Assembly (NCBI RefSeq): GCF_011290385.1
Contig: NZ_CP049785.1
Location: 124,001 to 188,000 of the forward strand
From: Blattabacterium sp. DPU
Lineage (GTDB): Bacteria > Bacteroidota > Bacteroidia > Flavobacteriales > Blattabacteriaceae
DNA length: 64,000 bases
Direction of reading: 5' to 3'
Shown here: piece by piece, positions 9,444 to 19,666 of the stretch
How the letters are laid out: every line of letters begins with the position of its first letter
How positions within the stretch are numbered: the stretch's first letter is position 1
Translations under genes and position numbers: made by a program
The notes under the pieces: generated by a model
Told to the model about the DNA's origin: nothing
Database searches by the model: none
Seen by the model: only the letters and a program-made list of their open reading frames with translations

Positions 9444-10715
9444 TTATTCAATTTTTATAATAAAAAATTCTTTTTTTCCAAATCGAAACAAAATATATTT
9501 TTTTCCTATTATATTTTCTTTTTTTATCAAAATATTTTCTTTTACAAGAATTTTGTTTAAATAAATTGAATTTGCTTTTAAAGCACGATTTGCTTCACTT
9601 TTGGAATAAAAAAACCCACTTTTTTTTAAAAGATCCAATAAAAAAATTCCTTTTTCAAATTCCTCACAAGATATTAACATGTGTGGAATATGATTATATA
9701 TAGAAATATAAGTTTTATCATCCAACAATTGAAAGGATTCACTTTTTTTTTCAAATAATATATTCGTGATTTCTATCATTTTTTTGGAAATTCCATTTCC
9801 ATGAACCCATTCAGTAATTTTATTAGCTAATTTTTTTTGTAATAATCTTTTATTTGGATATTTTCTATGTTCGCAAATTAAATTTTCGATTTTTTCTTTA
9901 GAAAAAAAAGTATATATTCTTATATATTTTTCTACTTCAAAATCAGAAATATTTATCCAAAATTGATAAAATTTATATGGAGATGTTTTTTTTCCATCTA
10001 GCCATATATTTTCTCCTTTCTCGCTTTTACCAAATTTAATTCCATTAGGTTTAATAATTAAAGGAAAGGTAATTCCATACGCTTTTTTTCCTGTTTTTTT
10101 TCGTATTAATTCTATACCTGACATAATATTTCCCCATTGATCAGATCCTCCAACTTGCAATTGACAATTTTTTGCTTGATTTAAATATAAGAAATCATAT
10201 CCTTGTATAAGAGAATAAGAAAATTCAGTGAAGGATATTCCGTTTTTATTATTAATTCTTTTTTTTACAGAATCTCTAGAGATCATATGATTTACAGTAA
10301 AATATTTTCCTATTTCACGGATAAAATCTATAAAAGAAATATTTTGAATCCAATCTAAATTATTTAATAATTCTATTTTTTCTGAATAAAACTTCAAAAG
10401 TTTTAATATTTGATTTTTTATAGATTCCGTATTTTTTTGCAAAATTTCTTTACTTAATAAGATTCTTTGATCTTCTTTTTCTGAGGGATCTCCTATAAAA
10501 CCTGTAGCTCCTCCAATCAATGCTAAAGATTTGTGTCCCTTTCTTTGAAAATGAATTAATATAATAATAGGCAAAAGATTTCCTATATGTAAAGAATCAG
10601 ATGTAGGATCAAAACCTATGTACATAGTAGTAGGTTTTTTTAATTGATTTTCTATACCGGTAACTTTATTTTTAATTAAATATCTCCATGAGAGTTCATC
10701 AATAATATCTTGCAT
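9444..10715 (-). CDS. tyrS: Tyrosyl-tRNA synthetase
   Basis: Class I synthetase that charges tRNA-Tyr. The ATP-binding HIGH-type motif is HIGN at 43-46, the tyrosine pocket has QGYDFL and QVGGSDQWGN, and the KMSKS equivalent is KFGKS at 227-231, the normal bacterial TyrRS form. A C-terminal S4-like RNA-binding domain covers about 355-423. I chose ATG 10713-10715 (423 residues, beginning MQDIIDEL). The frame is open further upstream to a TTG at 10742, but that extension is hydrophobic and unlike the family. Divergent from a small membrane protein whose start is 29 bp away. Confidence 0.95.
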   Translation of the reverse strand: MQDIIDELSWRYLIKNKVTGIENQLKKPTTMYIGFDPTSDSLHIGNLLPIIILIHFQRKGHKSLALIGGATGFIGDPSEKEDQRILLSKEILQKNTESIKNQILKLLKFYSEKIELLNNLDWIQNISFIDFIREIGKYFTVNHMISRDSVKKRINNKNGISFTEFSYSLIQGYDFLYLNQAKNCQLQVGGSDQWGNIMSGIELIRKKTGKKAYGITFPLIIKPNGIKFGKSEKGENIWLDGKKTSPYKFYQFWINISDFEVEKYIRIYTFFSKEKIENLICEHRKYPNKRLLQKKLANKITEWVHGNGISKKMIEITNILFEKKSESFQLLDDKTYISIYNHIPHMLISCEEFEKGIFLLDLLKKSGFFYSKSEANRALKANSIYLNKILVKENILIKKENIIGKKYILFRFGKKEFFIIKIE

Positions 10716-10744
10716 AAGAAAAAAATAATAGAAACTATTCAATT

Positions 10745-11107
10745 ATGATAAAAAAAATCGCAGCATATAATTTACTTACTTTTTTTTTTAGTTTAATTCA
10801 CATTATTTTCACTTCTTTTTTTTCTAAAAATAATTTTTTTTTTGTATTAAAAATATATGTTTTTTTGTTTCCTGTAAATAATTTTTTTTTTTTTGTTTGT
10901 TTATTTATGAAAAATAAATATAAATACACTATATATACATATATTTATATGTTATGTAGTGTACTACAATTACTTTACAGTATTTTTATTTTTTTTTATT
11001 TAATCACTGATTGTTTTCCTTCTTTTTTATTATCGAAAGCTTTGATTCATTTTATTTTTTCATATTTTGTAATTCTTTTTTTCAGAGTTTCATTTTTAAT
11101 TAAATAA
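10745..11107 (+). CDS. Small multi-pass membrane protein of unknown function
   Basis: A 120-residue, very Phe-rich protein with about four predicted membrane segments, near 5-22, 30-52, 64-86 and 98-118. I recognise no catalytic motif. The pattern (MIKKI start, four helices, short basic loops) resembles small flavobacterial membrane proteins found near ATP synthase genes (the DUF6168/AtpI-like type), but this is a pattern match only. The gene contains a run of 13 T at 10882-10894, so the frame is vulnerable to slippage or a sequencing error. It lies alone between divergent tyrS and a convergent gene that ends 6 bp beyond it. It may be real but decaying. Confidence 0.5.
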   Translation: MIKKIAAYNLLTFFFSLIHIIFTSFFSKNNFFFVLKIYVFLFPVNNFFFFVCLFMKNKYKYTIYTYIYMLCSVLQLLYSIFIFFYLITDCFPSFLLSKALIHFIFSYFVILFFRVSFLIK

Positions 11108-11113
11108 TTTTCG

Positions 11114-12667
11114 TTATTTTTGATTATTTTTTAAAAATTTTTCTTTTATAATCAATTCTACAGATTTATTCTCTATTTTTGAATCTATCCAAGAAATAAT
11201 ATCTAAATATAGAAAAGTTCTTTTTTCATAAGGATGATTATAATATTTGATTAATTTATCTTTTAATTTCTTAAATTGATTTTTAATTTGATGTGGATAC
11301 ACATTTCCTAAATTTTGAAAAAAATGAATAATTTTTTTTTGTACAATATACCAATCATCCATTTGAATAAAGAATTTATATGTAGATTTAATTTTTTGAT
11401 CCATATTTTCATCTAGACCACTTTCGTAGCAGGCAATTAAATATAGAAGTCTTGCAAAACATTGTAAATCTTGTCGTATATTTTTTTTTTTACTTTCCAT
11501 AATTTTTGATAAATACAAAATAGTATTTTCATTATCTCCACTTCCAAAATATAAACAAGCAATTTTATAATAAAGAATCATAATGTAATGAGAATCTAAA
11601 CGATTATAAATTTGATTAAATTTTACAAATAATGATGGAATTACTTTTTTAACCCCTTCCGAAAAACTTCCTTCCATATAATGTTTATTAATACGATTTG
11701 TATATGTATACATAAAAATTAATATTTTGGTATTTCCATTGATCAGTATTTCCCCATTTTTCACTTCTTCTTCAAATTTTTTAAATACATGAATAAATTT
11801 TGAATAATGATTCAAATAAAATAAAGTATCTAACAAGTAATGATATCCTTTTAAATAGCTTACAGGAGCTATTTTTTTAGATTTTGTATAATTTTGAAAT
11901 AATTCTATCCATTTATAAGAAGACCTATAACACATTATGAAATCTTGTCGTATATAATGATACCATACTTGAGCTTGATATAAAAATAACTTTTCGTAAA
12001 AACTAAGTTTATTAATGTCAAATTTTGGAAAATTTGTACGAAAATATGTTTCTATAAATATTTTATCTTTCTTGTTTCTTACATATCCTACCTTTAGATA
12101 TAAACCATATAGTTCCAAAGAAAGGCTAGATAATGCATTATTGCATTGAATTTTTTCAATTAATTCTTTTGATTCTGTGGATAATTCTCCAGATCTAGAA
12201 TAAATACTTCTGGTTATATGTTGAGATTCTATCATTTTTTCGAATTCTACTAGTTCTAAAAGAATGGTATTAGATTCATAATATTTAGCAATAATTTTTG
12301 CTTTTCCTAATAATTTTAAACTTTGTATATATAATCCTTTATTATATAAAATTTTTGCAAAATCTAAATATTCACGTATTTGTATATCATGATTTTCTAC
12401 AGTATGTTGTAGTTGTTTAAGACTAATCAAAATTTGTTTATACAAATGAGCTTTAATATTAGATAATTGTTTTTTTTTTATAGGAACATTTTTAAGTATT
12501 TTTTGTTCGTTATAATAATTTATTTTATTTATGATTTCGAATAGTTTCATGAACTTGGCATATTTATTTTTTTTTATGCGATTAGCATAAAGTCTAAAAT
12601 TTCTTTTTTCTGATTTTGATAAAGTTTTAATTAATAAAAAAAGATGTTCTGATTTATAGTTAGACAT
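11114..12667 (-). CDS. Conserved flavobacterial helical-repeat protein, unknown function
   Basis: I do not recognise a named function. From ATG 12665-12667 the product is about 517 residues, almost wholly alpha-helical and rich in Lys, Tyr and Leu, with a repeated helix-turn-helix pattern suggesting TPR-like repeats across about 90-450. It has no signal peptide or membrane segment. The N-terminal stretch LIKTLSKSEKRNFRLYANR resembles a family of uncharacterised Bacteroidetes proteins of this length. The frame is open 11 codons further upstream to 12700, but the start MSNYKSEHL fits better. It contains an in-frame 11-A tract (11481-11491 on the plus strand). Divergent from leuA. Confidence 0.75.
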   Translation of the reverse strand: MSNYKSEHLFLLIKTLSKSEKRNFRLYANRIKKNKYAKFMKLFEIINKINYYNEQKILKNVPIKKKQLSNIKAHLYKQILISLKQLQHTVENHDIQIREYLDFAKILYNKGLYIQSLKLLGKAKIIAKYYESNTILLELVEFEKMIESQHITRSIYSRSGELSTESKELIEKIQCNNALSSLSLELYGLYLKVGYVRNKKDKIFIETYFRTNFPKFDINKLSFYEKLFLYQAQVWYHYIRQDFIMCYRSSYKWIELFQNYTKSKKIAPVSYLKGYHYLLDTLFYLNHYSKFIHVFKKFEEEVKNGEILINGNTKILIFMYTYTNRINKHYMEGSFSEGVKKVIPSLFVKFNQIYNRLDSHYIMILYYKIACLYFGSGDNENTILYLSKIMESKKKNIRQDLQCFARLLYLIACYESGLDENMDQKIKSTYKFFIQMDDWYIVQKKIIHFFQNLGNVYPHQIKNQFKKLKDKLIKYYNHPYEKRTFLYLDIISWIDSKIENKSVELIIKEKFLKNNQK

Positions 12668-12779
12668 TGTAATATTGTGGTGACATTTAATTTGATTCAT
12701 AGAAAAATATAAAAATCTTTTAATGATTAGATATTGTAAATATTATAATAATTTATTTCTATTTTCTATTGGTAAAAAA

Positions 12780-12787
12780 TAGTTTTG
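12780..12787 (+). promoter_or_regulatory. Candidate -7 promoter box for the leu operon
   Basis: TAGTTTTG matches the Bacteroidetes -7 consensus TAnnTTTG exactly and sits 19 bp before the leuA start codon, in the divergent gap between leuA and the helical-repeat gene. I see no clear TTTG box at the expected -33 spacing. In DNA this AT-rich an exact match can occur by chance, so support is weak. Confidence 0.35.
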
Positions 12788-12806
12788 ATGAAAACAATCC
12801 AATGAT

Positions 12807-14030
12807 ATGGAAAAAAAAAGAATACAAATTTTTGACACCACTTTGCGAGATGGAGAACAGGTTCCAGGATGTAAATTGAATGTAAAAGAAAAAGTAAGAA
12901 TAGCTAAGAAATTGGACTATTTAGGAGTAGATGTGATAGAAGCTGGATTTCCCACTTCTAGTCCAGGAGATTATCAATCTGTTCAAGAGATTTGTAAATC
13001 AATTTCGCATACGGTAGTTTGTGCATTATCTAGAGCCGTAGAAAAGGATATAGAAATAGCAGGTTTAGCATTAAAATATGCTAAAAGACCCAGAATACAC
13101 ACTGGAATAGGGACTTCAAATTGTCATATTCGTTATAAATTTAACAGTACTCCAGAAAAAATTATAGAAAGAGCGATACATGCAGTTAAATATGCAAAAA
13201 AATTCGTAGAAGATGTAGAATTTTATGCTGAAGATGCAGGACGGACAGAAAATAAATTTTTAGCAAAAATATGTGAAAATGTGATTAAATATGGAGCTAC
13301 GGTTATTAATATCCCTGATACAACAGGATATTGTTTACCGAAAGAATATGGAGATAAAATCCGTTTTTTAAAGGAAAATGTAAAAGGAATTCACAAAATT
13401 ATATTGTCTACTCACTGTCATAATGATTTAGGATTAGCTACAGCTAATTCTTTAGCTGGTATCATGAATGGAGCGGAACAAGTAGAATGTACTATAAACG
13501 GGATTGGAGAAAGAGCAGGAAATACTTCTTTAGAAGAAATTGTTATGATTATTAAGCAAAATTCCCATTTAAATTTATTTACTAATATTAATACAAAATT
13601 AATTTTTTCAACAAGTAATTTAGTATCGGAATGTACTGGAATGAAAGTACATGCGAATAAAGCTATAGTAGGAATTAACGCTTTTTCTCATTCTTCTGGA
13701 ATTCATCAAGATGGAATTATCAAAAAAAGGGAAACTTATGAAAGTATTAATCCAAAAGATGTTGGAATTGATCAATCTTCAATAATTCTTACAGCTAGGA
13801 GTGGAAGAGCGGCTTTAGCTTATCGTTATAAAAAATTAGGTTATTTATTAAATAAAAATTCTTTAGATTTAGTTTATTCTATTTTTTTAAAATATGCGGA
13901 TGAAAAAAAAGAAATTACTGATATAGAACTAAAGACAATATTAAAAAAAGCAAATTTGAATAATATAAAAAATAATCAAATATTGCATACAGCTAATACA
14001 AATAATAGGATAAGAATAAATGTTGTATAA
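12807..14030 (+). CDS. leuA: 2-isopropylmalate synthase, short form
   Basis: Condenses acetyl-CoA with 2-ketoisovalerate, the committed step of leucine synthesis. The catalytic TIM barrel is complete: DTTLRDGEQ at 10-18 and the metal-binding HCHND with His203 and His205. A linker region with SGIHQDGI follows. At 407 residues it is roughly 100 residues shorter than E. coli-type LeuA, and the usual C-terminal leucine-binding regulatory domain is missing. Feedback inhibition by leucine may therefore be absent or different. It is the first gene of leuA-leuC-leuD-leuB, with leuC starting 2 bp after its stop. Homocitrate or citramalate synthases are related, but the context settles leuA. Confidence 0.93.
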   Translation: MEKKRIQIFDTTLRDGEQVPGCKLNVKEKVRIAKKLDYLGVDVIEAGFPTSSPGDYQSVQEICKSISHTVVCALSRAVEKDIEIAGLALKYAKRPRIHTGIGTSNCHIRYKFNSTPEKIIERAIHAVKYAKKFVEDVEFYAEDAGRTENKFLAKICENVIKYGATVINIPDTTGYCLPKEYGDKIRFLKENVKGIHKIILSTHCHNDLGLATANSLAGIMNGAEQVECTINGIGERAGNTSLEEIVMIIKQNSHLNLFTNINTKLIFSTSNLVSECTGMKVHANKAIVGINAFSHSSGIHQDGIIKKRETYESINPKDVGIDQSSIILTARSGRAALAYRYKKLGYLLNKNSLDLVYSIFLKYADEKKEITDIELKTILKKANLNNIKNNQILHTANTNNRIRINVV

Positions 14031-14032
14031 AA

Positions 14033-15433
14033 ATGTCAAAATCATTATTTGATAAAATTTGGGGGGGGCATATTATTAAAAAATTGGAAAACGAAATTTA
14101 TGTTCTTTACATAGATAGACATTATATACATGAAGTAACAAGTCCCCAAGCTTTTATTGAGTTAAAAAAAAGAAATTTACCTGTTTTTAGACCAAATCAA
14201 ATTATAGCAACAGCAGATCATAACGTTCCGACGATTAATCAACACTTATCTATTTCAGATTCTTTATCGAGAAAACAAATAAACTTATTAACAGATAATT
14301 GTAATAAGTTTGGAATTACATTATATGAATTAGGAAATAAAAATAATGGAATAGTTCATGTGATTGGACCGGAATTAGGCTATACATTACCTGGAATGAC
14401 AATAGTTTGTGGTGACAGTCATACTTCTACTCATGGAGCTTTTGGATGTATAGCTTTTGGAATTGGAACCAGTCAAGTTACTATGGTTATGGCTAGTCAA
14501 TGTTTATTGTTATCTAAACCTAAACAAATGAAAATACAGTTAAATGGAAATTTAAGAAAAGGAGTGACGCCAAAGGATGTAATTTTATATATTATATCAA
14601 AATTAGGAGTGGATGCTGGTGTAGGATATTTTGTAGAATATATGGGTTCTACCATTAAAAAAATGAGTATGGAAGGAAGAATGACCGTTTGCAATATGAG
14701 CATTGAAATGGGAGCAAAAGGGGGATTAATAGCTCCAGATCAAATCACTTTTGATTATGTAAAAAAATGTAAGAGATTTCAAGAATTGAAAAGAAAAGAA
14801 AAAGAATTCATGGAATATTGGAAATCTTTAAGATCAGATGACAATACAACATTTGATAAGGAATATGAATTCAATGCTGAATATATTGAACCTATGATAA
14901 CGTATGGAACAAATCCTGGAATGGCAATAAAAATATCTGAAAAAATTCCAAAATTGAATATAGATCATAAGTCTTTGAAATACATGGGATTTTCACCAGG
15001 TGAATCTTTGATAGGAAAAATAATTAATTACATTTTTATTGGAAGTTGCACAAATTCTAGGATAGAAGATTTAAGATTGGTAGCTACCCTAATAAAAGGG
15101 AAAAAAAAAGCTAGTCATGTACACGCAATGATTGTACCTGGATCAAATTTGGTTGTAAAACAAGCTAAAAAAGAAGGATTAGATAAAATTTTTAAAGAAT
15201 CTGGATTTGATTTTCGTCAACCAGGATGTTCTGCTTGTTTAGGAATGAATGAAGATAAAATTCCTTCAGGAGAATATTGTATTTCTACATCTAATAGAAA
15301 TTTTGAAGGAAGACAAGGCCCCGGATCTCGCACCTTACTTGCGAGTCCTTTGACTGCAGCTATTATAGCTATTGAAGGTAAAATTGTAGATATTAATAAA
15401 TATATTCATGAAAAAATTTACGATTTTAATTAG
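14033..15433 (+). CDS. leuC: 3-isopropylmalate dehydratase large subunit
   Basis: With LeuD it isomerises 2-isopropylmalate to 3-isopropylmalate through a [4Fe-4S] cluster. The three cluster ligands are visible as Cys339 in GSCTNSR and Cys399 and Cys402 in PGCSACLG. Other aconitase-family motifs include CGDSHTSTHGAFG and the C-terminal NRNFEGRQGPGSRT. Length 466 is standard. It follows leuA by 2 bp and its 3' end overlaps leuD by 26 bp in another frame, so the two subunits are probably translationally coupled. Confidence 0.97.
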   Translation: MSKSLFDKIWGGHIIKKLENEIYVLYIDRHYIHEVTSPQAFIELKKRNLPVFRPNQIIATADHNVPTINQHLSISDSLSRKQINLLTDNCNKFGITLYELGNKNNGIVHVIGPELGYTLPGMTIVCGDSHTSTHGAFGCIAFGIGTSQVTMVMASQCLLLSKPKQMKIQLNGNLRKGVTPKDVILYIISKLGVDAGVGYFVEYMGSTIKKMSMEGRMTVCNMSIEMGAKGGLIAPDQITFDYVKKCKRFQELKRKEKEFMEYWKSLRSDDNTTFDKEYEFNAEYIEPMITYGTNPGMAIKISEKIPKLNIDHKSLKYMGFSPGESLIGKIINYIFIGSCTNSRIEDLRLVATLIKGKKKASHVHAMIVPGSNLVVKQAKKEGLDKIFKESGFDFRQPGCSACLGMNEDKIPSGEYCISTSNRNFEGRQGPGSRTLLASPLTAAIIAIEGKIVDINKYIHEKIYDFN

Positions 15434-16001
15434 TCAAGCAATTCCATTAGCTATAGAGGATATAGATACGGATCAAATCATTCCTGCTCGTTTTTTAAAA
15501 GCGATTAAACGTGAGGAATGTGGAAAAAATCTTTTTATAGATTGGCGTTATCACAAAAATGGAACCTTAAATAAAGATTTTATTTTAAATGATTCTAATT
15601 TTTATGGAAAAATTCTTTTATCAGGAAGGAATTTTGGTTGTGGATCTAGTCGAGAACATGCCGTATGGGCTATTTTAGATTATGGATTTAGAGTGATAAT
15701 ATCTAGTTTTTTTGCTGATATTTTTAAAGAAAATGCATTCAACAATGGATTATTAACTGTAGAAGTATCCGAATATTTTTTAAAAAAATTATTTCAAACA
15801 GTTGAAAAAAATCCCAAAATTAAAATAAAAGTTGATTTAATTCATCAAAAGATTACAATTTTAAAAACAGGAGAATTTGATCCATTTCATATCCACCCAT
15901 ATAAAAAAAATTGTTTTATCCATGGATATGATGATATAGATTTTTTAATTTCCATTAAGGATGATGTGTATAATTTTGAAAAAAATAAAAGATTTTTTTA
16001 A
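15408..16001 (+). CDS. leuD: 3-isopropylmalate dehydratase small subunit
   Basis: Swivelling-domain partner of LeuC. The substrate loop GRNFGCGSSREHA is at 73-85, DIDTDQIIPARFLK at 18-31 is the usual N-terminal signature, and length 197 is normal. The ATG at 15408 lies within the end of leuC, an overlap of 26 bp, and leuB follows 2 bp after the stop. The overlap favours coupled synthesis of the two subunits in equal amount. Confidence 0.96.
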   Translation: MKKFTILISQAIPLAIEDIDTDQIIPARFLKAIKREECGKNLFIDWRYHKNGTLNKDFILNDSNFYGKILLSGRNFGCGSSREHAVWAILDYGFRVIISSFFADIFKENAFNNGLLTVEVSEYFLKKLFQTVEKNPKIKIKVDLIHQKITILKTGEFDPFHIHPYKKNCFIHGYDDIDFLISIKDDVYNFEKNKRFF

Positions 16002-16003
16002 TT

Positions 16004-17062
16004 ATGAAAAAAAATATTTCTGTAATAGAAGGAGATGGAGTAGGACCTGAGGTGATCAAACAAACCATAAAAGTTTTAAATTCCATAGCTATAAAATATG
16101 GTCATGATTTCCATTATAAAAATATTTTAGCGGGATCCAAAGCTATAGAAAAATTAGGAGATCCGATGCCAAAAGAAACCATAGATAATTGTTTAAAATC
16201 AGATGCTGTTTTATTTGGTTGTGTTGGAGATCCAAAATATGATCATAATCCAATAGGTATGAGACCCGAAGACGGATTATTGAAACTTAGAAAAAAAATG
16301 AATTTATATTGTAATATTCGTCCTGTAGTAGTTTTTCCTAAATTAAATAAATCTCCTATAAAAAAAAAATTGTTAAATAAAGTTGATTTTATTATATATC
16401 GTGAATTAACGGGAGGAATTTATTTTGGAAAAAAAGGTCGTTATAAAAATGGAGAAGAAGCTTATGATTATTGTACTTATTCTAAAACAGAAATCGAGAG
16501 AATTGGAGAAATGGCTTTTAAAGCTTCTCTTCATCGTAAAAAAAAAGTAACATTAGTGGATAAAGCGAATGTACTAGAAACTTCTAGATTGTGGAGAGAA
16601 GTTATTAAAAAAATATCATTGGATTATCCCGACGTGCATCTAGATTTTTTATATGTAGATCACGCATCTATGCAAATTATTATGAATCCTAAAAAATTTG
16701 ATATCATTTTAACAGATAACATGTTTGGAGATATTCTTTCAGACGAATCTAGTGTTTTAACGAGTTCTTTAGGGTTACTTCCTTCAGCTTCTATAGGTAA
16801 TTGTAAATGTATGTTTGAACCTATTCATGGATCTTTTCCCCAAGCAAAAGGAAAAAATATAGCAAATCCTTTGGGATGTATTCTTTCAGGTTCTATGATG
16901 TTAGAATATTTTGGAATGTATCAAGAAAAAAATATTTTAGAAAAAGCAGTTAAAAATTCTATAGAAAAAAAAATATGTACTCCAGATATTATCGATTCCA
17001 AATTATCTTCCACTACGGAAGAAGTAGGTGATTATATAGAAAAATATATTATAAGTCAATAA
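16004..17062 (+). CDS. leuB: 3-isopropylmalate dehydrogenase
   Basis: NAD-dependent oxidative decarboxylation of 3-isopropylmalate, the last leu-specific step before transamination. RELTGGIYFG at 133-142 and DNMFGDILSDE at 239-249 are the IPMDH signatures that bind substrate, metal and cofactor. An N-terminal GDGVGPEV at 10-17 begins the Rossmann-like core. Length 352 is typical. It is the last gene of the leu operon and is convergent with the AddB-like nuclease, overlapping its 3' end by 14 bp. Isocitrate dehydrogenase is related but lacks this substrate motif. Confidence 0.96.
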   Translation: MKKNISVIEGDGVGPEVIKQTIKVLNSIAIKYGHDFHYKNILAGSKAIEKLGDPMPKETIDNCLKSDAVLFGCVGDPKYDHNPIGMRPEDGLLKLRKKMNLYCNIRPVVVFPKLNKSPIKKKLLNKVDFIIYRELTGGIYFGKKGRYKNGEEAYDYCTYSKTEIERIGEMAFKASLHRKKKVTLVDKANVLETSRLWREVIKKISLDYPDVHLDFLYVDHASMQIIMNPKKFDIILTDNMFGDILSDESSVLTSSLGLLPSASIGNCKCMFEPIHGSFPQAKGKNIANPLGCILSGSMMLEYFGMYQEKNILEKAVKNSIEKKICTPDIIDSKLSSTTEEVGDYIEKYIISQ

Positions 17063-19666
17063 ATTTTTCTACGAGAGGAATACTAGGATCTAGTAAATCA
17101 GAAATTCTTTTAATAAGAAATGGAAGAACATTTATTTTATAATTTGCATATGTTATGTTATTTTTTGGAGAATTAAAAATAGTTATAGGAACTAGTAATA
17201 TGTTTCCATTCATTTCTGGGGAAACATTTCCTATGATAGGAGATTTTTTTTTATTTTCTTTAAATATGTAAGATTCAAACCATAAATAAACATAAATCAG
17301 TAATTGCATAGTATTTGCATAATTTATATCATAAAAAATATTTTCAATATTTTTTGAAGAAACATTGATTTTTTTAATTTTTGAAAATCCTATTTTATAA
17401 TCAAGAATACGAGTTGTTCCATCATATTCATCTATCCTATCTATAATTCCATGTAAATTTACTTTTTTTGTTCCTACATTTAATATTGCAGACACTTTTT
17501 TTTCTATTTCTTTTATAAAAATTTTATGTCCATTTTTAATAAATTTCTCTTCCCATGAAATAAAATTTTCTATATAATTTTTTATAACATAATAAAGAAA
17601 CATGTTATGTCCTTCAATCATTTCTTTCTTTTCAAAAAAAACTCTTTTTATAGTACATTCATAATTTTGTTTCATTGTATGAATATAATCAATAGTTATA
17701 AAATTTTTTTTTATGGGATCATATAAAATTTTTAATATTTTATGAATAACTTCACCTATTTTTCTTTTATAGGAGATTTCTTCTTTATCCTTTAACTTAA
17801 GAACTTTTTTATAATAAAATAAAAGAGGATTATAATTGTATAAATGAATAGAAGAAGGAGATAATCCTTTTTTTATTAATTCATCTAAACATTGAATTAT
17901 AGATTTTTTTTTATTAATTACAATAGGGATTTTTTTAAAAATTATAGGAAAAAATGGCTTTTTTATTTTTTCTGTTGAAATTTTAGAATTTATTTCTATT
18001 CTGTGAATAAAACGACTTTTTTCTCCAGAATTAATTTCATCTGGTTGATTTTTATATATTAAATATGTTTGATTTGAAAATTGAAAAATCCTTGTTAAAT
18101 GATGAAAATAAAAATTTTCGTCGAATTTATCCATTTCTAATTTTTGATATATATCAAATGAAATAAAAGAACTATTTTCTTTATGATTTTTTGGAATTAC
18201 TCCTTCATTAAAAGAAGTAATAATTCCAACATCAAAATTTTCAAAAAATAAATCCATAAAACCTGTCACATATAATCCTTTTTGATTTTTATGTATATAT
18301 CGTATATTTTCTATATGAGGAAATTGTTCATATATGTTAAATATATCATTAATTCCTATAGAAAAATTTTTATTTTTTCTAACTATTATTCTTAATTTTT
18401 GTATATAAACTTCTAGTTTAAAAATAAATTTCAATTCCAAAAAATGTTTTCTAACATTTGTAATGAGCAACTTTTTGAATTTTCTAATAAAACTAATAAG
18501 ACTTATAAGAATTATTTTGATGTTATTAATTGGAATATTAAAAATAATCCACAAATTATTTTTATATAAGTATTTTTTTATTTCGTTTTCGAAAACATAA
18601 TCTGAATCATTTTCTATATTCAATTTTTTCAATACTGAATTTCTTTTTAAAAAAAATTTTTGAATATATCCATTGGATAATACTTGTACAACATCTTTTT
18701 TAGTGAATTTTTTGAATTTCTTTTTTTTTAACAGTAATTGAAATATAGAATAAAAAGTATAATAAATAGGAAGATCATTTAATGGATAATCTATATTGAT
18801 AGATACATCAACTCCTAATTTTTTTATAGAATGTACTAGTGGAATCGTCAAAGAATTATCTCCTGGTATTACAAGTATTTTATTAGGAGGGATTTTATTC
18901 TTTTTTATAAATTTACATATAATTTTTTCCACAGTTTTCACTTGTTCTATTTCTTTTGAAACACCAATAACTTTTAAATTATCATATTGTAAACGTGTTT
19001 TTGAACTGAAAAATTTTTTTTCACATAAATCATAAACTAGTCCTTGTTTACTTATTTTTCTAATAAAAATTTTTTCACATTCGTTAAATGCAACAGAATC
19101 AACAAGGAATAATACTATTTTTGTGTCTGAATTTTTATATAAAAAAGAATCTAAATGAGAAATTGATGTTTTGAAAAGCATTCCATAATAAGCAATTCCT
19201 TTCTTTAGGAGTTGAGATCTCAAAATATAATAATATTCATGAATATTTTCCCAAAAAAAAATTTTTTTTTTTCTACAAAATCAAGATTCCATTTACTTAT
19301 CTTTTCTGTAGAAATAATAGAAGAGAAAAAATGTTCAACATCAACCATATTTAAATCTATATTTTGAAAATTATTTAATATTTTAGGCGCCCAATTAAAA
19401 AAATAATGAAAATTTTTTTCCATAAAATCATCTTTTTTTAAAAGAGAAAAAAAGTAAAATAATATTGAATAATTATCCAAAATTTTTAGTCCAGAAACAT
19501 TTTCTAAAAATTCTTCCATTATGAAAAATCTAATTTTTGAATTAAATTTTGAACTGTGTTTATTTTTTATATATTCTATAATAGAATGAGATTTTGATAT
19601 GAAAAAAATTTTCTGATTAAAGTTTTTTACTATAAATTCGATAATATTGTCAATTTTTTTTTTCAC
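17049..19666 (-). pseudogene. AddB-like PD-(D/E)XK nuclease, frameshifted at a poly(A)/poly(T) junction
   Basis: Two frames together encode one flavobacterial PD-(D/E)XK nuclease with a degenerate helicase-like N-terminus, related to AddB/RecB repair nucleases. The first (19666 to 19220, 148 codons) runs into a stop just past a tract of 11 A then 9 T (sense; plus-strand 19253-19272). The second (open through the junction to a TAA at 17049) resumes with WENIHEYYYILRSQLLKKG, as expected for the family. One extra base would join them into about 870 residues. The nuclease core near 17400-17455 is intact: GIIDRID and ILDYKIG. Either a pseudogene or a gene rescued by slippage. Its 5' end overlaps ribF by 17 bp. 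Confidence 0.8.

Noticed and set aside
15408-15433. Possible leuC-leuD fusion through frameshift in the overlap
   Set aside because: The 26-bp overlap lacks a long homopolymer, both products are of normal length, and such overlaps are common between these genes.
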